From: Bacillota bacterium
GTDB lineage: Bacteria > Bacillota > Clostridia > Acetivibrionales > DSM-2933
Direction of reading: 5' to 3'
Assembly: GCA_023430975.1 (NCBI GenBank)
Contig: JAEYYB010000107.1
Location: 1 to 16,949 of the forward strand
Length of the DNA: 16,949 nt
The notes beneath the pieces are model-generated. The model made no database searches, was not told the origin of the DNA, and worked only from the letters and a program-made list of their open reading frames with translations. The stretch's first letter is position 1. Each line of letters starts with the position of its first letter. Positions 6,373-14,104 of the stretch are shown here, in pieces. The position numbers and the translations under genes were made by a program.

Positions 6373-7467
6373 ATGAAAAAGGATTTTAATTTATCTGAAT
6401 ACATGAGCAGTGGGGTTGATAACGTTATAAAGGGTGTAATAAAGGCTTCATTCAGGAACCCAAAGGAAACAGCTTTTATATTGAAATATGCCTTATCCAG
6501 CAAGGAAGCTAAAAAGAAGAGGGAAACATTTAACAGGAACGGTGAAAACATTCCGGCATTTTTGATTTCAAGCATAACAAGTAATTGCAACCTGTTTTGC
6601 AAAGGTTGTTATGCAAGGGCGAATAAATTATGCGGAGAAGGACTTAGAAAAGAACAGCTTTCCAATGAAATTTGGGGCAGAATATTCAAGGAGGCTGAGG
6701 AGTTGGGAATTGCTTTTGTACTTCTTGCAGGAGGAGAGCCTTTAATGAGAAAAGATGTAATTGAAAAAGCAGCAGAGTATAGAAAAATAATGTTTCCTGT
6801 ATTTACTAATGGAATAATGTTTGAGGAAGAGTATTTGAGGCTGTTTGATAAAAACAGAAATCTCATACCTATACTTAGTATAGAGGGGAATCAAGAGCAG
6901 ACAGATGAAAGAAGGGGTAATGGGACATATAATGCTTTAATGAATGTTATGGAGACCCTTAGGAGAAAAGGCATACTATATGGTGCTTCTGTAACTGTGA
7001 CAACTGAGAATATTGAGACTGTTACAAGTAAAGATTTTTTTGACATACTGTATAATAAAGGCTGCAAAGGATTGATTTTCGTGGAGTATGTTCCGGTTAC
7101 GGAAGATACAAATCACCTGGCCCCCACCGACATAGAACGTGAAATGCTGGAAGATAGGCAGCAAGGCCTTAGAGAGATGTATGAAGATGTGATATTTCTA
7201 TCCTTTCCCGGCGATGAAAAATACTCGGGAGGGTGTCTTGCAGCAGGAAGAGGCTTTTTTCACATTAATACCGATGGGTCAGCAGAGCCGTGTCCATTCT
7301 CACCTTATTCTGACACCAACTTAAAAGACTGCTCATTGAGAGAAGCTTTAAAATCACCTCTGTTCAGAAGACTTGATGAAACAGGTATGCTGCTTGAGGA
7401 GCATGATGGCGGGTGCCTTCTGTTTCAAAAGGAAAAGGATGTAAAAGAGCTACTGGGTAAGAAATAA
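6373..7467 (+). CDS. Radical SAM protein with SPASM/twitch-like C-terminus
   Basis: This 364-residue enzyme would bind a 4Fe-4S cluster and S-adenosylmethionine through CNLFCKGC (Cys72, Cys76, Cys79). The SAM-binding GGEP motif follows at 120-123. The C-terminal part has Cys288, Cys307 (in GSAEPC), Cys320 and Cys348, enough for one auxiliary Fe-S cluster. That is a reduced, twitch-like version of the SPASM domain used in peptide maturation and in some cofactor or sugar chemistry. The start ATG at 6373 has a G-rich Shine-Dalgarno (6364-6369); an in-frame ATG at 6361 overlaps that site and is not chosen. No precursor peptide, transporter or methyltransferase lies beside it, so the substrate is unknown. 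It is apparently monocistronic, with a palindromic operator candidate upstream. The family assignment is firm; the reaction cannot be predicted. Confidence 0.85.
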   Translation: MKKDFNLSEYMSSGVDNVIKGVIKASFRNPKETAFILKYALSSKEAKKKRETFNRNGENIPAFLISSITSNCNLFCKGCYARANKLCGEGLRKEQLSNEIWGRIFKEAEELGIAFVLLAGGEPLMRKDVIEKAAEYRKIMFPVFTNGIMFEEEYLRLFDKNRNLIPILSIEGNQEQTDERRGNGTYNALMNVMETLRRKGILYGASVTVTTENIETVTSKDFFDILYNKGCKGLIFVEYVPVTEDTNHLAPTDIEREMLEDRQQGLREMYEDVIFLSFPGDEKYSGGCLAAGRGFFHINTDGSAEPCPFSPYSDTNLKDCSLREALKSPLFRRLDETGMLLEEHDGGCLLFQKEKDVKELLGKK

Positions 7468-7762
7468 CTAAAATATTACTTCCCATTTTGAGCGGGCTAA
7501 AATGTATTGCATTTATCGCTCGATTGAGAGAAATTTGCAGATATTCTTTGAAAATATTATCTGCTGTACGATACATAGATATATTAAAGTAAAATAAACA
7601 ATTTTCAACAAAAATAGCCGTAATTCAAACAAATTGGAAATAACTTTTTTAGTAATTTAGATATATAATAATCTAATAATGTTTAGTTTTGCTAAACTAC
7701 GCAGGTAATATCTACTTGTGTAGTTGTTTTTATTTTGACTTATACTTCGAGGAGAACTATTT
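7468..7762 (+). promoter_or_regulatory. kimA upstream region with terminator-like leader hairpin
   Basis: Just after the radical SAM stop is a weak hairpin (7490-7521; GAGCG with CGCTC plus inner AAATG with CATTT), then another at 7537-7564 (GCAGATA with TATCTGC); neither has a T-run. A TATAAT at 7664-7669 is a plausible -10, but there is no good -35. The short leader then holds two overlapping structures: GTTTAG...CTAAAC at 7681-7697, and a 13-bp stem with two G-U pairs (7695-7707 with 7713-7725) followed by the T-rich 7727-7736, an intrinsic-terminator-like element 27 nt before the start codon. The structures share 7695-7697, so they exclude each other. I see no c-di-AMP (ydaO-type) riboswitch sequence, although that RNA often precedes this gene family. 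Confidence 0.55.
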
Positions 7763-9640
7763 ATGTTTAGAGATTTAAAAAGAGTATTGATAGGCCGACC
7801 GCTTAAGAATGAAGCATTACATGGTGAAAAGTTCGGTATATTGTGGGGTCTGCCGATTCTCTCAAGTGATGCTATATCATCAGTTGCATATGCCGGTCAG
7901 GAAATTCTGTTTGTTTTATTTCCAGCAGTAGGTATGCTGGCTTTTAAGCAATTAACATTTATATCTGCAGGAATTATAGCTCTACTGGCTATACTGACGC
8001 TGTCATACCGTCAGACAATCGACAGCTATCCAAATGGCGGCGGTGCTTTTATTGTTGCTAAAGAGAACATTGGCGAAATTGCAGGTGTTGTAGCCGGGTC
8101 TGCTCTTAGTATAGGATATATCCTTACTGTTGCTGTTAGTATAGCATCAGGTGTTGACCAGATTGTTTCAGCTTTCGAAGTATTAAAAGATTATCGAGTT
8201 TATTTATGTTTGCTTATTATTTTGCTTATGACATTAGGAAATTTGAGGGGTATAAAGGAGTCTGCGGCTATGTTCAGCCTTCCGACCTATTTCTTTATAC
8301 TATCAATACTAATTATGCTGGGTGTTGGTATATATAAAATAATGAATGGCTATAAACCTGAACCTTTGCATGTGGTAAAAGACACGTTGCAGCCTCTTTC
8401 CTTATTTCTGATACTGAAAGCATTTACAAACGGTTGTGCCGCCCTTACAGGGGTTGAAGCGGTTAGTAATGCAGTTCCCAATTTTAAAGAGCCGTCTGCC
8501 AAAAATGCGAAAACCGTACTGGTGCTTCTTTCGACACTCGTGTTGATAGTGTTTGGCGGAACTTCAATAATTGCCAACTACTATCCTACAAATCCTGAAA
8601 ACGGTGCCATGCTTGTACAAATCGCCGGAATGGTATTTGGACAGAGTACCATATTCTATTATGTTATTACTGCTTTATCATTTGTAATTCTAGTTCTTGC
8701 GGCTAATACGGCCTACTTTGGGTTTCCAAACCTTATCTCAGTTATGGCAAGAGAAGGATTTGTACCAAGGCAGCTTAGTATGAGAGGTGACCGTCTTAGT
8801 TATTCAAACGGTATAGTGGTTCTTTCAGCAATAGCAGCATTACTCATTGCCATATTCAATGCAAATGTTACTTCACTTATAGGCCTGTATGCTATTGGTG
8901 TATTTATATCTTTTACCCTATCGCAGACCGGTATGTTTTTAAAATGGATACGGGAGAAAAATCCAAACTGGGTGGCTAAGGCTGTAATAAACGGTTTTGG
9001 AGCCTTTGTAACCCTTACAATAGTTGTTGTCATAGCAATAACAAAGTTTACCCAGGGAACATGGATTGTTGTAATAGTTATACCAATTCTCATATTCCTT
9101 ATGAATAAAGTTAAAAAGCACTATATAGCAGTTTCAAAACAGCTCAGAATAAAGCCTGAGGAACTGCCTGATATCGGTATAGAAACTGATGTTTATAAAA
9201 ATCGCGTTATTGTGCCTATAGCAAGCATAAACAAGACAAGTATAAGGGCATTGAGGTATGCGAAAACCATTTCGGATGATGTGGTAGCGTTTAGTGTACA
9301 AATTGATGAAGAAAGTGCTGATAAGCTGAGGGAAAGGTATGGCATGCTTAATACGGAAATACCTTTGATTATAAAGTATTCGCCTTTCAGAAGGGTTGTG
9401 GAGCCTCTCTTAAGGTTTATAGAATCCACTGAGTACGATTATCATAAGGGTGATATGATCACAGTAATATTACCTCAGTTTTCTGTTAAATCATGGTGGC
9501 ATAATGTGCTTCACAACCAGACAAGGTTATTCCTTGAAAGAGAGCTTCTTAAGCACAAGCATATTGTCATATCTGTAATGCCTCTACAGCTTAAGGATGA
9601 CAATTATGTTCTAACACAACCCAAGTATAAAGACAGATAA
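7763..9640 (+). CDS. kimA: KimA/YdaO-type potassium importer (APC superfamily)
   Basis: This 625-residue inner-membrane transporter has an N-terminal APC-fold domain of about 12 helices (roughly residues 30-445) and a C-terminal cytoplasmic domain of about 180 residues. The order and length match Bacillus subtilis KimA (YdaO, about 607 residues), a high-affinity proton-coupled K+ importer inhibited by c-di-AMP. Visible family features are the N-terminal KRVLIGRPLKNEALHGEKFG, the first-helix segment SSDAISSVAYAGQEILF, and YPNGGGAFIVAKENIG near residue 93. The start ATG at 7763 follows GAGGAGA. It is flanked by unrelated genes and appears monocistronic. Regulation could be by the terminator-like leader hairpin, as no riboswitch was recognised. 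A generic amino-acid permease is the alternative, but the long C-terminal domain and the N-terminal motif favour KimA. Confidence 0.82.
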   Translation: MFRDLKRVLIGRPLKNEALHGEKFGILWGLPILSSDAISSVAYAGQEILFVLFPAVGMLAFKQLTFISAGIIALLAILTLSYRQTIDSYPNGGGAFIVAKENIGEIAGVVAGSALSIGYILTVAVSIASGVDQIVSAFEVLKDYRVYLCLLIILLMTLGNLRGIKESAAMFSLPTYFFILSILIMLGVGIYKIMNGYKPEPLHVVKDTLQPLSLFLILKAFTNGCAALTGVEAVSNAVPNFKEPSAKNAKTVLVLLSTLVLIVFGGTSIIANYYPTNPENGAMLVQIAGMVFGQSTIFYYVITALSFVILVLAANTAYFGFPNLISVMAREGFVPRQLSMRGDRLSYSNGIVVLSAIAALLIAIFNANVTSLIGLYAIGVFISFTLSQTGMFLKWIREKNPNWVAKAVINGFGAFVTLTIVVVIAITKFTQGTWIVVIVIPILIFLMNKVKKHYIAVSKQLRIKPEELPDIGIETDVYKNRVIVPIASINKTSIRALRYAKTISDDVVAFSVQIDEESADKLRERYGMLNTEIPLIIKYSPFRRVVEPLLRFIESTEYDYHKGDMITVILPQFSVKSWWHNVLHNQTRLFLERELLKHKHIVISVMPLQLKDDNYVLTQPKYKDR

Positions 9641-9654
9641 TAAAATGATTAAAA

Positions 9655-9764
9655 CTTATTTTAAATAAGAACCTCTTCTATATCATCATTAAAAAGCAGT
9701 AAAATAGGACATATTAGTAATACCGAGTTTAATAATCGTAATAATCGTATATTAATATAAACTC
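9655..9764 (+). repeat. Intergenic palindrome, tandem 9-mer and inverted repeat before the phosphoesterase
   Basis: The kimA-phosphoesterase gap holds an AT-only stem (CTTATTT-T-AAATAAG, 9655-9669). Just before the next Shine-Dalgarno there is an inverted repeat, GAGTTTA (9725-9731) with TAAACTC (9758-9764), enclosing two tandem copies of AATAATCGT (9731-9748). This may be an operator or an mRNA hairpin. No terminator with a GC stem is visible for kimA. Confidence 0.35.
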
Positions 9765-9776
9765 AAGGTGATAACC

Positions 9777-10268
9777 ATGAAGATTGGTGTTATATCCGAC
9801 ACCCACATTCCAAGGGCATCAAAAGCAATCCCTGAAGAGGTATTCAGAATATTTTCAGGTGTAGAGTTGATAATACATGCCGGCGATATTGTAGAAGAAG
9901 CTGCGATTAATGAGCTTGAGTCTATTGCACCTGTTATAGCTGTACACGGAAATCGGGACTCCGAAGCATTGAAGAGGTCACTTCCGGAAAACAGGATACT
10001 CACATTAAAGGGATTCAGAATTGGAGTTTTGCATGGGCACGGGGAAAAGGGAACCACCCTTTCAAGAATGCCGGAATTTTTTAAGGAGGAGGCCCTTGAT
10101 TGCATAATATTTGGCCACAGCCACATTCCCTTTAACCAAAAGATTAACGATACATTGTATTTTAACCCAGGATCTCCAACGGCTAAGAAAAGGCAAAAGT
10201 ACCCTTCAGTTGGGATAATCATGTTGGCTGATGAGATTCATGCAAGAATTGAGTATATAAAGACATAA
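9777..10268 (+). CDS. YfcE/MJ0936-type metallophosphoesterase
   Basis: This 163-residue cytoplasmic calcineurin-like phosphoesterase would hydrolyse phosphodiesters (or phosphoproteins) using two metal ions. All family metal ligands are present: Asp8 and His10 in SDTH, Asp37 in AGD, Asn59 in GNRD, His86 and His88 in LHGHGE, and His114 and His116 in GHSH, followed by NPGS near the end. The length is normal for the group. The start is ATG at 9777, with AAGGTG (9765-9770) as ribosome site; the in-frame GTG at 9768 lies within that site. It faces the VWA lipoprotein gene, with a shared hairpin between them. The natural substrate is unknown, as for most of the family. Confidence 0.9.
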   Translation: MKIGVISDTHIPRASKAIPEEVFRIFSGVELIIHAGDIVEEAAINELESIAPVIAVHGNRDSEALKRSLPENRILTLKGFRIGVLHGHGEKGTTLSRMPEFFKEEALDCIIFGHSHIPFNQKINDTLYFNPGSPTAKKRQKYPSVGIIMLADEIHARIEYIKT

Positions 10269-10290
10269 GTCGAGTATCTACAGACAAAAT

Positions 10291-10321
10291 AATAGATCTC
10301 CCGCTTATGGAGAGATCTATT
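10291..10321. terminator. Bidirectional terminator between convergent genes
   Basis: AATAGATCTC (10291-10300) pairs with GAGATCTATT (10312-10321), a 10-bp stem that can extend by two C-G pairs. It lies 22 nt after the phosphoesterase stop and 26 nt beyond the lipoprotein stop on the other strand. The minus strand has a better T-stretch (ATTTTG) than the plus strand. Confidence 0.65.
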
Positions 10322-10347
10322 AAGCACTTTGCCAGCTGTGTAAAATT

Positions 10348-11916
10348 TTATTCCCTTTGCTTGTTTGAACCAATATTGGACGCTTTTCTGACCAGCTCTA
10401 TAAATTCCTTATCTTCATCGCTTGCAGCCAGTTTTGATTCATCATTTTTTAGGAATTCATAGATTTGCTTTATGCTTATGCTTGAATATTCGCTGCTCCT
10501 CAAATTCTCTGCAAATTGTGAAACCATATTTACAAACCTGAATCTCGGAGTGGCTGAATAGAAGTCCTTTTTAACCTCCGCTGCTTTAACTGTTTTTATT
10601 ACTTCATCAACCTTATCAGTTTGTGGGTCTTTATAGCGTAGTTTTACAACTGCTAAATCATCCTTTGCATCTTCTTTGAGCTTTAGTTCGTATAAGGCTG
10701 TTACCGCATGACCTGCACCAATTTCGCCTGCATCAATGCTGTCCTTTTCAAAATCCTTATCCTGTATGCTTCTGTTTTCATAACCGATTAGTCTGTAGGT
10801 TTCAACGCTGTTTTTATCAAATTCAACCTGAGCTTTTGCATCTTTGGCTATAACCTGTAAAACTGATGTAAGTTCATCGGTAAAAATCTTTTTTGCCTCA
10901 TCCAGAGAATCAATATAGGAGTAATTGCCATCACCCTTGTCTGCTAATTTTTCCAGGAAAATATCATTATAGTTATCCATACCGAACCCGATTGAAGAGA
11001 GTGTTACACCTTTAGCACTATAGTCTTCTATAGTCTTTAAAATCTTCTCTGCATCTGTGAGCCCTTGATTTGCAACACCGTCAGTACATAGAATGATTCT
11101 GTTATTGGCATTATCCCTGAAATTCTTATCTGCCATCTTATATCCAAGACGCAATCCTTCTGATGCATTCGTAGATCCTTCCGGTTCCAACTTATTAATC
11201 TTTTCCTTGATTAATCTCTTATTATCGGCAGAAGTGTGCTCTAAGAGTGTTCTTCCATCTGTCCCGTATACCACAATTCCGATGCTGTCGTTTTCACCCA
11301 GTTGATCAACCAGAATATTGAGACTTTGTTTCACAAGTCCTAATCTGTTGTCCATGTTCATTGAACCTGAAACATCTATGACAAAGGTCAGAACCGAGTC
11401 TTTCTTTTCGCCAAGACTTACTTCCTTACCCTGCACGCCTACCTCCATAACATGGTAGCCCTTTTTAGAGAGAGAAGGTGCAACTTCAGTGTATATTGAA
11501 AATGTATCATTTGTCGGAGGAGTGTAATGTCTTTTAAAATAGTTTATGAATTCCTCAACTCTAACTGATTCTTTAGGTGGTAATACTCCTCTCTCAATAT
11601 AATTTCTTGCCTTGGTGTAGGATGCAGTATCCACATCTAAAGCAAATGTAGATTGAGAGTCTTCAGATACTTTTGTGTCAGGGTTTATACCATAGTCTTC
11701 GTAATATGTACCGGAAAATTTGCTTTCTCCGTTTACACTGTTTCCAGTGTTTCCAAAGTTTCCGTCAATAGTATAATCCTTTTGTATGGAGCGATTGGAT
11801 GAACCCCACAGACCATCCGGTGCTTCAGAAGTGTTGTCACCACCACATCCTGACATATTTGCTACTAGTGCTATTGCCGCCATTAACAATACTATTTTTC
11901 TAGTTGTCTTTTTCAT
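10348..11916 (-). CDS. VWA-domain lipoprotein (YfbK-like)
   Basis: This 522-residue protein is probably anchored to the outer face of the membrane. The N-terminus MKKTTRKIVLLMAAIALVANMSGC is a signal peptide with a lipobox-like MSGC (Cys24), slightly unusual at -3. A low-complexity stalk rich in Gly/Asn/Ser leads to the YfbK-type N-terminal segment (about 88-128, with FALDVDTASY and a VRVEEFINYF motif). Next is a von Willebrand A domain (about 174-350) with a complete MIDAS: DVSGSM (Asp181, Ser183, Ser185), Thr249 and Asp279 in CTDG. A C-terminal DUF3520-like part (about 350-515) follows. VWA domains bind protein partners through a divalent metal. The start has GGGAGG ten nt upstream. It follows the response regulator and kinase genes on the same strand, 116 nt from the kinase, with its own promoter region containing 11-bp repeats. 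The partner protein is unknown. Confidence 0.88.
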   Translation of the reverse strand: MKKTTRKIVLLMAAIALVANMSGCGGDNTSEAPDGLWGSSNRSIQKDYTIDGNFGNTGNSVNGESKFSGTYYEDYGINPDTKVSEDSQSTFALDVDTASYTKARNYIERGVLPPKESVRVEEFINYFKRHYTPPTNDTFSIYTEVAPSLSKKGYHVMEVGVQGKEVSLGEKKDSVLTFVIDVSGSMNMDNRLGLVKQSLNILVDQLGENDSIGIVVYGTDGRTLLEHTSADNKRLIKEKINKLEPEGSTNASEGLRLGYKMADKNFRDNANNRIILCTDGVANQGLTDAEKILKTIEDYSAKGVTLSSIGFGMDNYNDIFLEKLADKGDGNYSYIDSLDEAKKIFTDELTSVLQVIAKDAKAQVEFDKNSVETYRLIGYENRSIQDKDFEKDSIDAGEIGAGHAVTALYELKLKEDAKDDLAVVKLRYKDPQTDKVDEVIKTVKAAEVKKDFYSATPRFRFVNMVSQFAENLRSSEYSSISIKQIYEFLKNDESKLAASDEDKEFIELVRKASNIGSNKQRE

Positions 11917-11965
11917 AATAAAGCCTCCCTGTCTTTAAAGAGTATAAAAGTTTTTCTATGCTTTT

Positions 11966-12020
11966 ATTATAGATAAGACCTTTTTCTTTTTTATGTCTAT
12001 GTTGTGTCAATTTTGTGACA
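11966..12020 (-). promoter_or_regulatory. Promoter with three tandem 11-bp Pho-box-like repeats before the VWA lipoprotein gene
   Basis: On the minus strand, unit 1 is TGTCACAAAAT (12020-12010), unit 2 is TGACACAACAT (12009-11999, nine of eleven identical to unit 1), and a weaker unit 3 is AGACATAAAAA (11998-11988). A perfect TATAAT follows at 11971-11966, with no good -35 hexamer; unit 3 covers the -35 position. OmpR/PhoB-family regulators bind head-to-tail 11-bp units at this spot, and TGTCA-N6-TGNCA is close to the enterobacterial Pho box. Such a regulator is encoded directly upstream. Confidence 0.55.
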
Positions 12021-12032
12021 TTTGAAAAAATT

Positions 12033-13424
12033 TCACATATGAGGAAGAATAATTTTAACTATAGTGCCTTTATTTTCGGTGCTTTCTATGCGTATTTCTC
12101 CCTTATGCTTTTCAATAATTATATTAGAAATGGCAAGGCCAAGCCCGGTACCTGTGATTCCATTTGCATTGGAAGCCCTGTAAAACCGTTCAAAAATATT
12201 TTTCATGTCTTCCTTTGGAATGCCTATCCCAGAGTCCTTTACTATAAATACCGCATTGTTGTTTTCGGTAAACATTTCTGCATCAATTATACCGCCTCGA
12301 TGGGAGTATTTAATGGCATTATCCAGAATATTAACAACAACTTGTACCATCTTTTCAGGATCTGCATTAATAAATACATCGGGAGAGATTCTTGGATCTA
12401 TTGTAAGCTTACTGGCTGCAGCCTTGTTTTCCATTTTTTCAATGGTATCCTTAAGTAGATTGGAAAAGTTGGTCTTTACAAATACAAATGACTCCTGGAA
12501 CGAATCATGCCTGGCCAGTTCGAGAAGCTCGCTCACAAGTTTTTCCAGCCTTCCTGACTCGCTTTTTAGGTGGGTAAGTGCGGCCTCAGTATCGGGATCA
12601 CCTGCAATTTCGTCATATAAAAACTCGGAGTAACCCTTTATTGCAGTAAGAGGTGTGCGTATCTCGTGTGATATGTTCGATATAAACTGCTTTTGTCTTC
12701 CTATATATTCATATAGCTGTGAACCCATTGAATTAATACTTTTACTGAGCTTTCCCAGTTCATCATTCCTATTCAATTCCAATACTGTAAAATCTCTTTT
12801 CGCATAGCGTTCAGTGGTCTCAACCAGCTGATTTATGGGCTTGACCATCTTTTTGGAAATATAGATGCTTATTATCACAATGAGGAGGCAGAAAGCAATT
12901 GCTCCTGCAAAAAGTATGCTTAATACATTTTTTAAGTACTCATTTATAAGGTTGAGCCTATATATTATTACAAGCACACCTGCCGTTTTTCCTTTGTTGG
13001 TAATGGGAACGGAGTAATAAACTACATTGTTTTTGGTAAGGAAAACCTTATCACCCTTTAGTGCCGGCTCTAAAACAATCTTTTTGTATTCATCCGGTTT
13101 ATAGCTGGATTCTTCCTCAATTTCTACCGGATTGCACAGCAATTGAAGGCTTTTGCCATAAAGCTCAACCTGTCCGATTCCTGAGCTTAAGTTACCTGCA
13201 ATTATCTTAGCACTGTCAGGATTTATTTCTGTTTGAGAGGCTTCCTGAAAAAGAAAGACTTGTTTTATATAAGCAAAAATCAATTTGCTCTGTTCATTCA
13301 ATTGGCTTTCAACTGTTTTTTTCTTATAGAGTTCAAGGCTTCCCCATGCAGCTGCTCCAATGATGACCATGGAAACTATGGCAGCAGCCAGATAAAATAC
13401 AATAAGGCGGGTGCGAAATTTCAT
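12033..13424 (-). CDS. Membrane sensor histidine kinase
   Basis: This 463-residue kinase is the partner of the response regulator immediately upstream. It has a first membrane helix at about 7-28, an extracytoplasmic sensor of about 130 residues, a second helix at about 167-190, then HAMP (about 191-243). HisKA follows with FISNISHEIRTPLTAIKGY (phospho-acceptor His253). The ATPase domain shows the N box NILDNAIKYS, G1 DSGIGIP, F box FERFYRA, and G2 GTGLGLAI. There is no PAS domain. The start chosen is ATG at 13424, overlapping the regulator stop by one base (TGATG) and preceded by GGAGGT; a TTG one codon earlier is possible. Overlap implies translational coupling. The signal sensed by the extracytoplasmic domain is unknown. 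The likely target is the VWA lipoprotein gene downstream. Confidence 0.93.
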   Translation of the reverse strand: MKFRTRLIVFYLAAAIVSMVIIGAAAWGSLELYKKKTVESQLNEQSKLIFAYIKQVFLFQEASQTEINPDSAKIIAGNLSSGIGQVELYGKSLQLLCNPVEIEEESSYKPDEYKKIVLEPALKGDKVFLTKNNVVYYSVPITNKGKTAGVLVIIYRLNLINEYLKNVLSILFAGAIAFCLLIVIISIYISKKMVKPINQLVETTERYAKRDFTVLELNRNDELGKLSKSINSMGSQLYEYIGRQKQFISNISHEIRTPLTAIKGYSEFLYDEIAGDPDTEAALTHLKSESGRLEKLVSELLELARHDSFQESFVFVKTNFSNLLKDTIEKMENKAAASKLTIDPRISPDVFINADPEKMVQVVVNILDNAIKYSHRGGIIDAEMFTENNNAVFIVKDSGIGIPKEDMKNIFERFYRASNANGITGTGLGLAISNIIIEKHKGEIRIESTENKGTIVKIILPHM

Positions 13425-14104
13425 CAATCCTTACCTCCGAAACGGTATCCTAGTCCGAATATGGTTATTATGTATCTTGGGTTTGCACTGTCGTCTTCGA
13501 TCTTTTTTCTAAGCCTTGTAATGCATGTGTCTACCACCCTTGAATCGCCCAAATAATCGTATCCCCAGATCTTTTGCAGCAAGTCTTCACGGCTGAATAC
13601 CTTTTTAGGATTCCTGGACAACAGTTCTAAAAGCTGAAATTCTTTTTGGGTGACTTTTATCTCATCTTCATCTTTGCTTATAACCATATTCGTCAAATCG
13701 ATTTTTAGATTCCCACAAACTATGGTTTCGGAGGAATTATCGTTGCTGCGTCTTCTTAATACTGCCTTTACCCTCGCAATAAGCTCAATTGATTCAAAGG
13801 GTTTGGTGATATAGTCATCAGCACCGCTTTCAAACCCCAGGACTTTATCAATCATCTCGTTTTTTGCAGTAAGCATTATAATAGGAATATTGCAGCTATT
13901 GAATATTTCTTTACATATGTCATATCCGCTCATATCGGGAAGCATCAGGTCTAATATTATAAGATCCGGTTTATTGGTTTTTGCAGCGGATAAACCGCTC
14001 TTACCATCGGTTGCTGTAATTACTTCGAAACTTTCTCTCTTAAGTATTAACTGAATTAGATCCCTCACAGAGCTTTCGTCTTCAATAATGAGTATTTTCT
14101 TCAT
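13424..14104 (-). CDS. OmpR/PhoB-family response regulator
   Basis: This 226-residue cytoplasmic transcription factor has a receiver domain (about 1-118) with the acidic pocket EDE (8-10), phospho-acceptor Asp52 in LDLMLPD, Thr79 in MLTA and Lys101 in TKPF. A winged-helix DNA-binding domain (about 128-226) follows, with the recognition segment DSRVVDTCITRLRKKIE and terminal wing GLGYRF. The start is ATG at 14104 with GGGGGGAGA as ribosome site; an in-frame start at 14152 would add 16 residues that do not belong to the fold. It is the first gene of a regulator-kinase pair and would be phosphorylated by that kinase. It binds as head-to-tail dimers to direct repeats; 11-bp repeats occur before the lipoprotein gene downstream. 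GGGCA inverted repeats near its own start may reflect autoregulation. Confidence 0.94.
   Translation of the reverse strand: MKKILIIEDESSVRDLIQLILKRESFEVITATDGKSGLSAAKTNKPDLIILDLMLPDMSGYDICKEIFNSCNIPIIMLTAKNEMIDKVLGFESGADDYITKPFESIELIARVKAVLRRRSNDNSSETIVCGNLKIDLTNMVISKDEDEIKVTQKEFQLLELLSRNPKKVFSREDLLQKIWGYDYLGDSRVVDTCITRLRKKIEDDSANPRYIITIFGLGYRFGGKD

Noticed and set aside
7468..7762. c-di-AMP riboswitch upstream of kimA
   Set aside because: The region is too AT-rich and lacks the conserved GC-rich segments I would expect; only simple hairpins are visible.
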